This document shows positions 35,558 to 43,185 of a DNA stretch of 52,147 bases, in pieces (position 1 is the stretch's first letter; every line of letters starts with the position of its first letter). The notes beneath the pieces were generated by a model that was not told where the DNA came from, ran no database searches, and saw only the letters and a list, made by a program, of their open reading frames with translations. Source of the DNA: an uncultured Clostridia bacterium (lineage in GTDB: Bacteria; Bacillota; Clostridia; Christensenellales; Borkfalkiaceae); contig CAMWNA010000002.1 of NCBI GenBank assembly GCA_947175515.1, positions 1 through 52,147 of the forward strand, read 5' to 3'. A program made the translations under genes and the position numbers.

Positions 35558-35591
35558 GCCCGACTGCGTGGATAACTCCAAGCAATCGGGC
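35558..35591 (-). terminator. Hairpin terminator/attenuator in front of the sigma-like gene
   Basis: On the minus strand GCCCGATTGC and GCAGTCGGGC (10 base pairs, one wobble) flank a 14-base loop and are followed by TTTTTT. It lies about 70 bases before the sigma-like ATG, so it would stop transcription coming from the zinc-ribbon gene unless relieved. Confidence 0.7.
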
Positions 35592-35614
35592 ATAAACGGC
35601 AACAAAAAAGAAGC

Positions 35615-35659
35615 CTGACAAACAGAATAAACCCTATGCAGGAATTATCTGTCTGTCAG
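35615..35659 (-). terminator. First of two tandem hairpins before the sigma-like gene
   Basis: Arms 35,648-35,659 and 35,615-35,626 pair at 11 of 12 positions (CTGACAGACAGA with TCTGTTTGTCAG), extended by ATAA/TTAT, and are followed on the minus strand by a T-run (GCTTCTTTTTTG). It overlaps the end of a 27-codon open frame. Confidence 0.55.
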
Positions 35660-35717
35660 ACTCCTCTTGACCTATCTCATCAAGTCCAATCTCATAACAA
35701 GACGTTAGCGGTGGCAT
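35634..35717 (-). CDS. Possible 27-aa leader peptide
   Basis: An ATG at 35,717 opens a 27-codon frame ending in SDRQIIPA at a TAG (35,636-35,634). Its last codons form one arm of the hairpin at 35,615-35,659, the arrangement used in attenuation. The ribosome site is weak (GGCGGG, about 11 bases away), so this is only a candidate. Confidence 0.3.
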   Translation of the reverse strand: MPPLTSCYEIGLDEIGQEESDRQIIPA

Positions 35718-35768
35718 TCAACGGAATCCCGCCGCCCAAAATATTCTTATGTAGTGAATTGCACCTTT

Positions 35769-35945
35769 TTAGGCGCGTTGGCGTAAAGGCTTGTCCTCTA
35801 TCGGCTTTTTGCTTATGTGCATACTGTCATCACTGATAATGACCGAAGCAAACTCTCCGCACTTCGGACACTCAATTTCCACTTTTGTTCCTGCTTCGCC
35901 CTTGCAAAGCCGTTTTCCGCATTTCGGACACATAACAAATCTCAT
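35769..35945 (-). CDS. Com-like zinc-ribbon protein (58 aa)
   Basis: CPKCGKRLCKGEAG then CPKCGE (two CxxC pairs 20 residues apart) resembles the Com family, a small zinc protein that in phage Mu controls translation of the mom DNA-modification gene. The start at 35945 has a GGAGG nine bases upstream. It sits between the LexA-like and sigma-like genes, so a regulatory role is plausible. The resemblance is in the Cys spacing and length only. Confidence 0.6.
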   Translation of the reverse strand: MRFVMCPKCGKRLCKGEAGTKVEIECPKCGEFASVIISDDSMHISKKPIEDKPLRQRA

Positions 35946-36098
35946 AGCAATATACCTCCATTTCCCATAGGCAAGCACCCTTGAATTTAACTAACTACTT
36001 TGTTACGGTTTGGGCATCCTATAACGTAGTAAGTCAAATGCTTGTCCGATAAAATTTATATTCAGTTGCAACGGGGCTGTGCGCAACTCAATACCGAT

Positions 36099-36695
36099 TT
36101 AATAAGTTTTGATACAACCCACTAATACACCTTGTATTTCGCAGTTGCTAACGATTATATCTTTCATTGTTTTATTTTCGGGGTGTAAGACGATTTTGCC
36201 GTTCCTATGATACAGGCGTTTCAACGTATTGTTACCGTTTGTCAAGGCTACGACTATATCTCCGTCGTCTGCGTGGTCTTGCTTTCGTAAGACAATCAGA
36301 TCGCCGTCGTTGATTCCTGCTTCTACCATACTGTTACCGCTCGCGTGTAACATAAACAGCTTTCCGCTACCGAACAGCGAACGCGGCAATTCAAAGCTGT
36401 CCTCGATATGCTCAACCTCAAAGCTCGGCTCTCCGCAAGCAATCGCCCCGATAAGCGGCGCAATCGTTGTTTCGCCTTTATCGAATCTTGACGGAAGCTC
36501 TATATTGCCGAGCCTTGTCCGCTGTATTCTGCCCTCACTCTCCAAAGCAAGCACATACCGCTGAACAAGGTTGAGCGAACTCATACCCATATAGTGCATA
36601 ATGTTCCGATAGCTCGGCGATCTTCCGTTATCCGCTTGGTATTCCTTAATGTACTTCTCCATTTTACATAAAGTATTTGGGTTGAGTGTTCTCAT
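36099..36695 (-). CDS. lexA: LexA-like S24 repressor (198 aa)
   Basis: The N-terminal 65 residues form a LexA-type winged helix (SPSYRNIMHYMGMSS). The self-cleavage site is Cys87-Gly88 in AIACGEPSFE, followed by catalytic Ser122 (ASGNSMVEAGINDGDL) and Lys159 (NTLKRLY). All residues needed for RecA-stimulated self-cleavage are present. The start at 36695 is an ATG nine bases after AGGGAG; an upstream TTG has no spacing. The gene has a near-consensus promoter with an overlapping palindrome at 36,712-36,732, so autoregulation is expected. On ICEs such repressors link DNA damage to excision and transfer. Confidence 0.88.
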   Translation of the reverse strand: MRTLNPNTLCKMEKYIKEYQADNGRSPSYRNIMHYMGMSSLNLVQRYVLALESEGRIQRTRLGNIELPSRFDKGETTIAPLIGAIACGEPSFEVEHIEDSFELPRSLFGSGKLFMLHASGNSMVEAGINDGDLIVLRKQDHADDGDIVVALTNGNNTLKRLYHRNGKIVLHPENKTMKDIIVSNCEIQGVLVGCIKTY

Positions 36696-36711
36696 CTGTA
36701 TCAACTCCCTT

Positions 36712-36732
36712 AATTGAACGGCGCGTTCAATT
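36712..36732. promoter_or_regulatory. LexA-type operator palindrome
   Basis: Two 9-base arms (AATTGAACG and CGTTCAATT) flank GCG, giving GAAC-N5-GTTC. The usual Gram-positive LexA box is GAAC-N4-GTTC, so this is a variant with one extra spacer base. It lies just downstream of the -10 box of the repressor gene, where binding would block transcription. Confidence 0.75.
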
Positions 36733-36746
36733 TAGATTGTGAGCGC

Positions 36747-36775
36747 ATTATAGCACAAAAAAACAATCGTTTCAA
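36747..36775 (-). promoter_or_regulatory. Promoter of the LexA-like gene
   Basis: The minus strand reads TTGAAA (36,775-36,770), 17 bases, TATAAT (36,752-36,747). The expected start site falls just before the operator at 36,712-36,732. Confidence 0.8.
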
Positions 36776-36842
36776 ATTTTCATTGCCCGTTTATGGGCAG
36801 TGAACGACTTTTTTGAAAAATATTTGTTCCCAAAAGCAAAAA

Positions 36843-36880
36843 AAAGACCGACAAGACAATGATTTGCCTTATCGGTCTTT
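36843..36880 (-). terminator. Terminator of lipoprotein copy A
   Basis: Arms of about 13 bases (AAAGACCGATAAG / CTTGTCGGTCTTT) with one wobble, followed by a long T-run on the minus strand. It lies 16 bases past the stop of the lipoprotein gene and separates it from the LexA-like gene. Confidence 0.8.
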
Positions 36881-36895
36881 CTACGCTAATTTCGC

Positions 36896-37792
36896 TTAAT
36901 AAACGTAAATCTCAATTATATCGCTCTTTACTTGCGGATCACGCTTATTGATAACTTGCACATAAATCAAGTCGCCTGACTCTGCTTTATCTGTTATCTC
37001 CAAATATCTATGGTAAAAATATGCTACTTCCTTAATTAATTCTTCATCAAGGTCATACCCATTTCTGCTAATAGATAATATACGGTACTCACATTCAGTA
37101 TAGGATGTGTTATCCGGATTTAAAGTTACATTAAACTGACAAAGCCCGCCTATTGATACTACATTATTACCCTCTTTTGTCCACACATCAACCAATATAC
37201 TTTCTGCCGGTATACGATTACGAACAAAATGCAATTCAAAATTTGCTACTATATTATATATCGGATTTTCTATCGTAACTTTCGCAGTAACATCAAGCTC
37301 ATATGGTTGTGTGGGTGCATGAAAACAACTACCATTGTCATTATAATCCGTTGTTATTGGACTATTATCCAATTTGATAGAATCATTACCAAAATATTCT
37401 ACATTTACATTTTCACTACGCAAATCAACAACTTGTTTTTTTTCATTATTAGTCTGTAAGTTCGTAACCTTACTAATTACATAAGGACCATCCTGTCGAC
37501 CTTGTTCAAAAACATAAACGTCTTTTACTTCGTTCAAATAATACTCAATATGTTCATATTGTGCTTTACATACAGATTTTTTTCCTTCTTTTACAGGCTC
37601 ACTCCAACCTAAAAAGCGATACCCCTCTTTACACTTGACACTTGGTTCATTCGCAGACGAATCAACCACTTCGCCATATTCTCCGGCATCATAAGTAACT
37701 TTATTGCTATTACAAGCCGTAAGCGTCATAAAAGACATTGTAATCAACATAATTACTAATAAAGCAATGCCAAAAACCTTTTTACTTTTCAT
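36896..37792 (-). CDS. Lipoprotein with InlB-type repeat, copy A (298 aa)
   Basis: A lipoprotein signal (LLVIMLITMSFMTLTAC) places the anchor Cys near residue 27. Next comes an InlB/Listeria-Bacteroides-type repeat (VTYDAGEYGE, then GYRFLGWSEPV), followed by a strand-rich C-terminal domain. The first 97 or so residues and the last few are the same as in copy B at 42298-43185, while the middle differs. The gene has its own promoter (37,844-37,872) and terminator. It is a surface protein of unknown ligand. Confidence 0.8.
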   Translation of the reverse strand: MKSKKVFGIALLVIMLITMSFMTLTACNSNKVTYDAGEYGEVVDSSANEPSVKCKEGYRFLGWSEPVKEGKKSVCKAQYEHIEYYLNEVKDVYVFEQGRQDGPYVISKVTNLQTNNEKKQVVDLRSENVNVEYFGNDSIKLDNSPITTDYNDNGSCFHAPTQPYELDVTAKVTIENPIYNIVANFELHFVRNRIPAESILVDVWTKEGNNVVSIGGLCQFNVTLNPDNTSYTECEYRILSISRNGYDLDEELIKEVAYFYHRYLEITDKAESGDLIYVQVINKRDPQVKSDIIEIYVY

Positions 37793-37923
37793 TTTGTAAT
37801 TCTCCTTTTAAGTTACTGTTTATTGCTCTATGTGAGCAAATATATTATAGCACTTTTGTATCCGTTTTTCAAGCACTACAAAGGGCTATTATATTTTATG
37901 CTTTACGACGGTAGATAAAAAAT
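37501..37923. repeat. 423-bp direct repeat, copy A
   Basis: This stretch is identical to 42,894-43,316 by direct comparison (constant offset of 5393, no difference seen). It covers the 5' part of the lipoprotein gene, its promoter, and the last codons (YRRKA and stop) of the gene that lies upstream of copy B. In copy A those codons are stranded with no gene attached, so copy A is the derived copy. Confidence 0.9.
37844..37872 (-). promoter_or_regulatory. Promoter of lipoprotein copy A
   Basis: TTGAAA, 17 bases, TATAAT on the minus strand. Directly downstream is a palindrome TTGCTC-acata-GAGCAA (37,823-37,840), positioned at the expected transcript start, followed by ATAAACAGTAA shared with the promoters at 38.7 and 49.3 kb. 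Confidence 0.75.
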
Positions 37924-37967
37924 TATTGATAAATATCCTTTGCTTTTCGTTTTTGCTAAATTGAAAT

Positions 37968-38669
37968 TTACGCTTTCCCCGAAAAGAAACAAACCGCATA
38001 TACAATGCCGCAAAGCAGATTTACACCGAAACAACTTGCAACACCAATAATCAAATATAAGTTATTAGTCGTAGCAATAGTTAATGCTATACCGCCCAAC
38101 ACAAATGCTACACTAATAGCACCTATAACATACCAAACTTTAATGAATATACGCACAAATTTTGATTCAATATTTCCGTGTGTTGTTAAATCTTTGTATA
38201 TCTTTTCGGGAATTGTTTCAGTAACAAACAGTGTATCGTTAAGAATACGGCATTTTATCTCTTTAAGTCCTTTCAAATATTCGTATTCAGCTTCATAAAA
38301 GTCATAACCTGTTGTGTAACTTCTTTCTACACCATTATAAAAGTAATGCAAAACGAGTGCAAATTTGGTGTTCCATTTTTTATTATTATACTTGATTTGC
38401 TTAAAGTCAAAAAGCGTACATAAAATGTCAGTTCCGTACTGCATTACTTTATTGTATTTTTGATAAGTTAAACAATACTTGATATTTCTTACAAAAACAA
38501 CTATTGCCATAACTAAAACAAGTCCACCAGCCACAATTACTGCCATCACAATACGGTCTGAACGGTGAGCTTGTGCATAAGTAACGAAAAAAATCACATA
38601 AGCTAAAATATAGATTGCACATAAAATTGCAAATACCAAAGTTGATTTAGGAAATTTCTTTTCGCGCAT
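37968..38669 (-). CDS. Four-helix membrane protein (233 aa)
   Basis: Two N-terminal (about 10-60) and two C-terminal (about 170-230) hydrophobic segments flank a soluble domain of about 100 residues that is rich in aromatic residues (YNNKKWNTKFALVLHYFY). No enzyme motif. It has its own promoter (38,713-38,741) with a GCGGAG ribosome site. Family not recognised. Confidence 0.65.
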   Translation of the reverse strand: MREKKFPKSTLVFAILCAIYILAYVIFFVTYAQAHRSDRIVMAVIVAGGLVLVMAIVVFVRNIKYCLTYQKYNKVMQYGTDILCTLFDFKQIKYNNKKWNTKFALVLHYFYNGVERSYTTGYDFYEAEYEYLKGLKEIKCRILNDTLFVTETIPEKIYKDLTTHGNIESKFVRIFIKVWYVIGAISVAFVLGGIALTIATTNNLYLIIGVASCFGVNLLCGIVYAVCFFSGKA

Positions 38670-38694
38670 TTCTAAATTTATTCTCCGCTAAATT

Positions 38695-38711
38695 ACTGTT
38701 TATCGTACAGT
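38695..38711. repeat. ACTGT-N7-ACAGT element at the transcript start (copy 1)
   Basis: The 17-base element ACTGTACGATAAACAGT sits immediately downstream of the -10 box. The same 17 bases, with 25 bases of context, lie at 49,323-49,339 in front of the Vat-like gene. It could be an operator or an RNA hairpin that stabilises the 5' end. Confidence 0.6.
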
Positions 38712-38712
38712 C

Positions 38713-38741
38713 AGTATATCAAAAATTTACGATTATATCAA
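38713..38741 (-). promoter_or_regulatory. Promoter of the 233-aa membrane protein gene
   Basis: TTGATA (38,741-38,736), 17 bases, TATACT (38,718-38,713) on the minus strand, just past the end of the WYL regulator gene. Confidence 0.7.
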
Positions 38742-38745
38742 TCGT

Positions 38746-39726
38746 TCAGTATTCCTCTTTGATTTTCGTTACAAACTCTTTGAACTGCTCACAAACGATC
38801 TGCGGCGCAAGTATTCGCATTTTGCCCTGCGTTCCTACCACCCACGCAAAAAAGGTTTTGCTGACTTGTATAGGTACTTTCAAACGGTAAGTCGTATCGT
38901 CCACCTTGACAATGTTCACTTCTTCGCCGAACTTGTCATACACGTCGTCAAGCATAGCGGAATCGAACTGCAAGTCAACATCTTGTTCTTCGCCGCCGAA
39001 CATAGAGAAAACACGCTGACGATAATTTTCAATGTCAAAGCCGTCCAACTCTTTTCGATACACACGCTCGGTTGCTTCTTCTTGTGCTTCTGACATCCTA
39101 TCTATACGGTAAGTTGCCGTTCCGTCGTGCTTATCATAATAGCAAACAAGATAATAATTGTCCTTGTTCCATACGACTACAAGCGGATTGACAAAATATC
39201 GCTTGCCGCCGTTCCGATATACCTTATTCTTCTGATAGTCCAATGAATAATACTTGAACGATACTTTTTTATTATCCGCTATGGCTTGTTTTAATGTATC
39301 AATGGTGTAAATGATGTGCCTATTGTTCCGCTTGGGCATTGTACCGAATCGGGCGGCGGCAGTCAATTCCGATGCTTGAAAGTCGCCCATTGTAGTCATA
39401 AGTTTATTTGTGAGCGTTTGCTTTTGCGTTGCGCTCAACTTTGAAGCCTGCACAGCATCTGCAAGAAAAGCAATCTCGGCACTATCAAAATGACGGTTGA
39501 CAACGTAGTAAAAGTGATATTTTTTCTTATATGTAAGCACCTCATAGCCGTACTCGTTCAGAAGTGCAATATCTTGTAACAGAATTTTACGCGACACCGC
39601 TATCTTCTTTTCGGCAAGCAAAGCAATAATCTCGTCCGTATTAAGGGCGTGATCTTCGTCGGTTAGCCGACAGAGCAAGTCATACAAGACAAGCAATTTG
39701 ATTTTCTGTTCGGTAGCGTGTGCCAT
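38746..39726 (-). CDS. WYL-domain transcription regulator (326 aa)
   Basis: An N-terminal winged helix (about 5-70) precedes a WYL domain (about 145-235) containing VSFKYYSLDY, NPLVVVWNKDNYYLVCYYDKH and TYRIDRM, then the WCX C-terminal extension. This is the YafY-type architecture, in which WYL binds a ligand, often a nucleic acid or nucleotide, to control defence or stress genes. Neighbours are small membrane proteins rather than a known defence system, so its target is unclear. It lies 13 bases after the DUF3592-like gene and is probably co-transcribed with it. Confidence 0.88.
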   Translation of the reverse strand: MAHATEQKIKLLVLYDLLCRLTDEDHALNTDEIIALLAEKKIAVSRKILLQDIALLNEYGYEVLTYKKKYHFYYVVNRHFDSAEIAFLADAVQASKLSATQKQTLTNKLMTTMGDFQASELTAAARFGTMPKRNNRHIIYTIDTLKQAIADNKKVSFKYYSLDYQKNKVYRNGGKRYFVNPLVVVWNKDNYYLVCYYDKHDGTATYRIDRMSEAQEEATERVYRKELDGFDIENYRQRVFSMFGGEEQDVDLQFDSAMLDDVYDKFGEEVNIVKVDDTTYRLKVPIQVSKTFFAWVVGTQGKMRILAPQIVCEQFKEFVTKIKEEY

Positions 39727-39739
39727 AAAACTTCCTTAT

Positions 39740-40267
39740 TTATGAGTTTGGTTGTTCTTCTATATTCTCATTTTCAGCTAATGTTTTTCGATTATCAAAA
39801 CAATATTTTTTGACGATTATTACAATTATTCCTATAATGCCAACAATAATGAATATCCCTCGCGGTAAAAATATCCATTGTATTAAATCAAACGTCATAT
39901 CGCGTTCCGCCATACAATGCCCATACTTATCAATGACTAATTCGATTGATGTACCAATCTTACTTTCGCACCACTCTTTGGACTCTGTTTTATTTGCTAC
40001 GGGATAGGAAGTAGTCGCGGAATAATGCTTACCGCTTTCTGCATCTACATATTCACATTTGAAAAAGCATTTATCTGACTTAGAACTTGAAGAAACTCTT
40101 CTAACCTCATAACTCACTATCGTCCCCTCTACACTCCAACCGCTTTTATGGATTTCCAAATCGCTATGACGAAAAATCATTCCGCCGACACCTAAAAGGA
40201 TAAGTAGGATAAAAATAGCAAGCAAACTTGAATATGAAATTTTTCGTTTTTTTACTTTATCGTCCAT
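39740..40267 (-). CDS. DUF3592-like membrane protein 1 (175 aa)
   Basis: A TM segment (about 13-32), an extracellular beta-rich domain (GTIVSYEVRRV, later GTSIELVIDKYGHC), and a second TM segment (about 132-152) match the two neighbours upstream. DUF3592 proteins are of unknown function. The three tandem copies probably arose by duplication. Confidence 0.7.
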   Translation of the reverse strand: MDDKVKKRKISYSSLLAIFILLILLGVGGMIFRHSDLEIHKSGWSVEGTIVSYEVRRVSSSSKSDKCFFKCEYVDAESGKHYSATTSYPVANKTESKEWCESKIGTSIELVIDKYGHCMAERDMTFDLIQWIFLPRGIFIIVGIIGIIVIIVKKYCFDNRKTLAENENIEEQPNS

Positions 40268-40277
40268 AATTCGTTCC

Positions 40278-40811
40278 TTATAAACGGTTTCCCAAGTGGT
40301 CTTTTACTTTGACTTTGAAAACTATAACAAGCAAAATTATCAACAATACTACTTCAACACCTATCAAAATTCCACCGCGCAACCATACAAAATTGTATTG
40401 ACCTTGATAAACGGACTGCAATTTATTGGCGACCTCACAATGCCCTTTGTCGTCAATAATCAGTTTTACGGTTTTTCCAACTTGATTTTCACACCAAGTG
40501 CGCCTTTCATTTAGCTCATCTGTCTTATCTTCACGAACTTGCCAATAATCGCTTGCCTTCCATACGTTTCCGTTTTCTTCATACTGATAATAAAGTTTGA
40601 AACTATAATGTAACCAACCACTATTGTTACTGTAACCTTCGCCCGTTTTAAGTTCTATAATATCGCCGTCAACTTCACGTCCGTTAGACATAAGGTAATT
40701 CAAATCCCGTAAATATGTAATACCGCCAATAGAAGAAGTCAAAATAAGAGTGGATAACGCCATTAAAAATATGATTGTAAGTATTAAGCCTGTTTTATTT
40801 TTCCTTGTCAT
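40278..40811 (-). CDS. DUF3592-like membrane protein 2 (177 aa)
   Basis: Same plan as the preceding gene: N-terminal TM (LILTIIFLMALSTLIL), an outer domain with GKTVKLIIDDKGHCEV, and a C-terminal TM (GGILIGVEVVLLIILLVIVF). The start at 40811 follows GGAGAAC; a longer frame overlaps the next gene without a site. It shares the KxxxLxIDxxGHC motif with the gene at 39740. Confidence 0.7.
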   Translation of the reverse strand: MTRKNKTGLILTIIFLMALSTLILTSSIGGITYLRDLNYLMSNGREVDGDIIELKTGEGYSNNSGWLHYSFKLYYQYEENGNVWKASDYWQVREDKTDELNERRTWCENQVGKTVKLIIDDKGHCEVANKLQSVYQGQYNFVWLRGGILIGVEVVLLIILLVIVFKVKVKDHLGNRL

Positions 40812-40840
40812 ATTTTTGTTCTCCGTAGAGCAACTTCGTG

Positions 40841-41617
40841 TTATTTTGTCGTGGATATTTCTTCTAAAATGCCGTAGGTGTTTTTGTAGGGTACGATATT
40901 GATAGTTTTCTTTTGCTGTAAGTATTTCGCTTCCTTGTGCGTAAACCAAGACCGCGCCCATTTCTCTCTCGTTGCGCCGTTCTCGTCTTGATACTTAACC
41001 TTAACGTAGCAAACTATCCATTTTACAACCTTTGTTACTTCGCCTTGCGTAACGGTATTCGGTAGCGGCGTGTGAATAATTCTGTCGTTGTTATATGTGC
41101 TGCCGTAAACTTTCTTCTTGATTTTCTTGTTCAGTACGTTACGGTAGATACAACGGTATATAAGCAAATACAATACAATGGGAACAGGGAAACACCATAT
41201 TATCGCATTTTTTAATGCTCTTTCATAATTAACAACAGGAAAATAAGCAGACGACCATGTACCGTTTGGATCAATATAAATTTTTAATTTTTTGCCGATT
41301 TGGGCTTTTGCGTCGCTCTCGTTTGAATATGTTCCTCTGTGCATACTATAAACAGTGCCCCATTCACTTTCATATTCGTAGTAAGTCCAATATTCTGTTT
41401 CCCGGGAAGCGCCTACATGTCCCTTATAATGTATTCCGTATTTTGTTATCGTCGCTTCAACTTCAATCGCATTTTCACTCAAATATTTATAAATGTCTTG
41501 ACTTGCGTATTCCCACCACATAAAAATGAAAGTAAGCAGAAAAGCAAGAGTAGCCAATATCAACAGGAAAGATATTAGCACTCTATTCTTTTTTATTCCT
41601 ATATCTTTAATGTCCAT
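40841..41617 (-). CDS. DUF3592-like membrane protein 3 (258 aa)
   Basis: A longer family member: N-terminal TM (about 15-37), an outer domain with GKKLKIYIDPNG, a second TM (about 138-158), then a cytoplasmic domain of about 95 residues absent from the other two, ending in NTYGILEEISTTK. A short remnant of the same C-terminus lies just upstream at 41,630-41,671. Confidence 0.7.
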   Translation of the reverse strand: MDIKDIGIKKNRVLISFLLILATLAFLLTFIFMWWEYASQDIYKYLSENAIEVEATITKYGIHYKGHVGASRETEYWTYYEYESEWGTVYSMHRGTYSNESDAKAQIGKKLKIYIDPNGTWSSAYFPVVNYERALKNAIIWCFPVPIVLYLLIYRCIYRNVLNKKIKKKVYGSTYNNDRIIHTPLPNTVTQGEVTKVVKWIVCYVKVKYQDENGATREKWARSWFTHKEAKYLQQKKTINIVPYKNTYGILEEISTTK

Positions 41618-41629
41618 AGATACTCCGTG

Positions 41630-41671
41630 TTATTTTGTCGCCAAGATTTCTTCCAAAATGCCGTAGGTGTT
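41630..41671 (-). pseudogene. Remnant of a fourth DUF3592-like gene
   Basis: The minus strand encodes NTYGILEEILATK and a stop, 11 of 13 residues identical to the end of the intact gene at 40,841, with nothing of the rest of the gene left. It marks a deletion or a recombination scar after duplication. Confidence 0.75.
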
Positions 41672-41717
41672 CCATACCTTAATTATAGCACTATTTTACC
41701 GTGTTTGCAAGCAACCA

Positions 41718-41742
41718 TACCCAAGAGCGAATAAAGTGCATA
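41718..41742 (+). promoter_or_regulatory. Orphan promoter-like sequence
   Basis: CCCAAGAG and GTGCATA, with the same 14-base offset, also occur at 49,633-49,655 upstream of a plus-strand lipoprotein gene; a related version (GACAAC...GCGCATA) precedes the lipoprotein gene at 45,476. Here no gene follows on the plus strand, so the sequence looks like the remains of a lost lipoprotein gene. Confidence 0.4.
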
Positions 41743-41762
41743 CATTGCCAAGTTTAGCAAAA

Positions 41763-41786
41763 GAGCCGAGCTGAATTGCTCGGCTT
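41763..41786. terminator. Terminator after the 145-aa lipoprotein gene
   Basis: An 8-base perfect stem (AGCCGAGC/GCTCGGCT) with a 6-base loop, just past the stop at 41,797 on the minus strand. The T-run is short, so it may be modest. Confidence 0.6.
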
Positions 41787-41796
41787 CTAATGTTCT

Positions 41797-42234
41797 TTAA
41801 GATAATGTTGAATCGTAAGCCCCTCGCGCCGTAGCAAGCTCAATGATCTTTGATTGCAAATCAAATGAATAACCATAGTAAACATCTTTTTCGCTGTTAT
41901 ACCGCACCGACAGTCTATATGATTTTTCGCCCTGATGAATTATAATCCAAGTGTTGTCGCCAACGGGCGGATAATCTTTTCCCATATTAGCCAATTCTTC
42001 GGTTAAAACGATATTCATTATTTCGGCAATATCGTTTTCATCTTCAATCGTGAACTTAAACGGCTTGCCCGTATGATTGTCAAACTCGACTTCAATGCTG
42101 TCGGCTGATTCCTGCATATCGGCAAATCGTTCCATATCGGTTATGTGCTTGATAGGATTAGAACAACCTGCCAAGGATACTATCGTTATCACCAAACATA
42201 GAAAGCATATAATCGCCGATATGATTTTTTTCAT
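41797..42234 (-). CDS. Lipoprotein (145 aa)
   Basis: The signal ends in VSLAGCSN, so Cys24 is the likely lipid anchor. The mature part is about 120 residues, acidic, with an alpha/beta pattern and no recognised family. It starts 63 bases after lipoprotein copy B with an AAGGAG site and no terminator between, so the two are probably one transcript. Confidence 0.7.
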   Translation of the reverse strand: MKKIISAIICFLCLVITIVSLAGCSNPIKHITDMERFADMQESADSIEVEFDNHTGKPFKFTIEDENDIAEIMNIVLTEELANMGKDYPPVGDNTWIIIHQGEKSYRLSVRYNSEKDVYYGYSFDLQSKIIELATARGAYDSTLS

Positions 42235-42297
42235 ATACTACTCCTTACTGTTACAAGCAAAACTATGTGGTTTTATAGGGGACGATAGTTATTTCGC

Positions 42298-43185
42298 TTA
42301 ATAAACGTAAATCTCAATTATATCGCTCTTTACTTGCGGATCACGCTTATTGATAACTTGAATATAAATCAAGTCGCCTGATTCTGCTTTATCTGTTATC
42401 CTCAAAAAATCCCAGTCAAAATATGCTATTTCCTTAATCAATTCTTCATCAAGGTCATATCCATCTCTACTAATAGTTAATATACGATATTCACACTCTT
42501 TGAAAGATGTATCGTCGGGGGTAATAGTAACATCTATACGACAAGGTTTATCTTTGGATACAACATTTTTTCCATTTGCCGACCACGCCGAAACAGATAT
42601 ACTTTCCGCAGCAATACGATTACGAACAAAATGCAATTCAAAATTTACTATGATGTTATAATCAGAATTTTCTATACTAACTTTTGCAGTAATGTCAAAT
42701 TCGTATGGTTGTATATTTACCCAAAAACAATCACCACTAAATGATAGTTTTACAGGGCTATCTTCTGGTTTAATCGTTTCATTTCCAAAATATTCAATAT
42801 AAGCACTTGAACGCAAATTAACCGTTTCTACTGTTTGTTTTTGAGTCTGCAAATTTGTAACCTTACTTATTATAGAAACGCCATCTTGTATTCCTTGTTC
42901 AAAAACATAAACGTCTTTTACTTCGTTCAAATAATACTCAATATGTTCATATTGTGCTTTACATACAGATTTTTTTCCTTCTTTTACAGGCTCACTCCAA
43001 CCTAAAAAGCGATACCCCTCTTTACACTTGACACTTGGTTCATTCGCAGACGAATCAACCACTTCGCCATATTCTCCGGCATCATAAGTAACTTTATTGC
43101 TATTACAAGCCGTAAGCGTCATAAAAGACATTGTAATCAACATAATTACTAATAAAGCAATGCCAAAAACCTTTTTACTTTTCAT
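42298..43185 (-). CDS. Lipoprotein with InlB-type repeat, copy B (295 aa)
   Basis: Same signal peptide and InlB-type repeat as copy A, identical at DNA level over the first 97 or so codons, then diverged through the middle (about 100-270) and again nearly identical at the C-terminus (DPQVKSDIIEIYVY). Conserved ends with a variable centre suggest either gene conversion of the ends or selection on the exposed middle. It has its own promoter and is followed without a terminator by the 145-aa lipoprotein gene. Confidence 0.8.
   Translation of the reverse strand: MKSKKVFGIALLVIMLITMSFMTLTACNSNKVTYDAGEYGEVVDSSANEPSVKCKEGYRFLGWSEPVKEGKKSVCKAQYEHIEYYLNEVKDVYVFEQGIQDGVSIISKVTNLQTQKQTVETVNLRSSAYIEYFGNETIKPEDSPVKLSFSGDCFWVNIQPYEFDITAKVSIENSDYNIIVNFELHFVRNRIAAESISVSAWSANGKNVVSKDKPCRIDVTITPDDTSFKECEYRILTISRDGYDLDEELIKEIAYFDWDFLRITDKAESGDLIYIQVINKRDPQVKSDIIEIYVY

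Noticed and set aside
36066-36088. Possible terminator GTTGC...GCAAC after the LexA-like gene
   Set aside because: The stem is short with a GC-rich loop and no T-run on the minus strand, so read-through into the zinc-ribbon gene is likely.
36896-43185. Diversity-generating retroelement acting on the two lipoproteins with variable middles
   Set aside because: No reverse transcriptase and no adenine-biased template/variable repeat pair were seen; duplication plus divergence explains the pattern.
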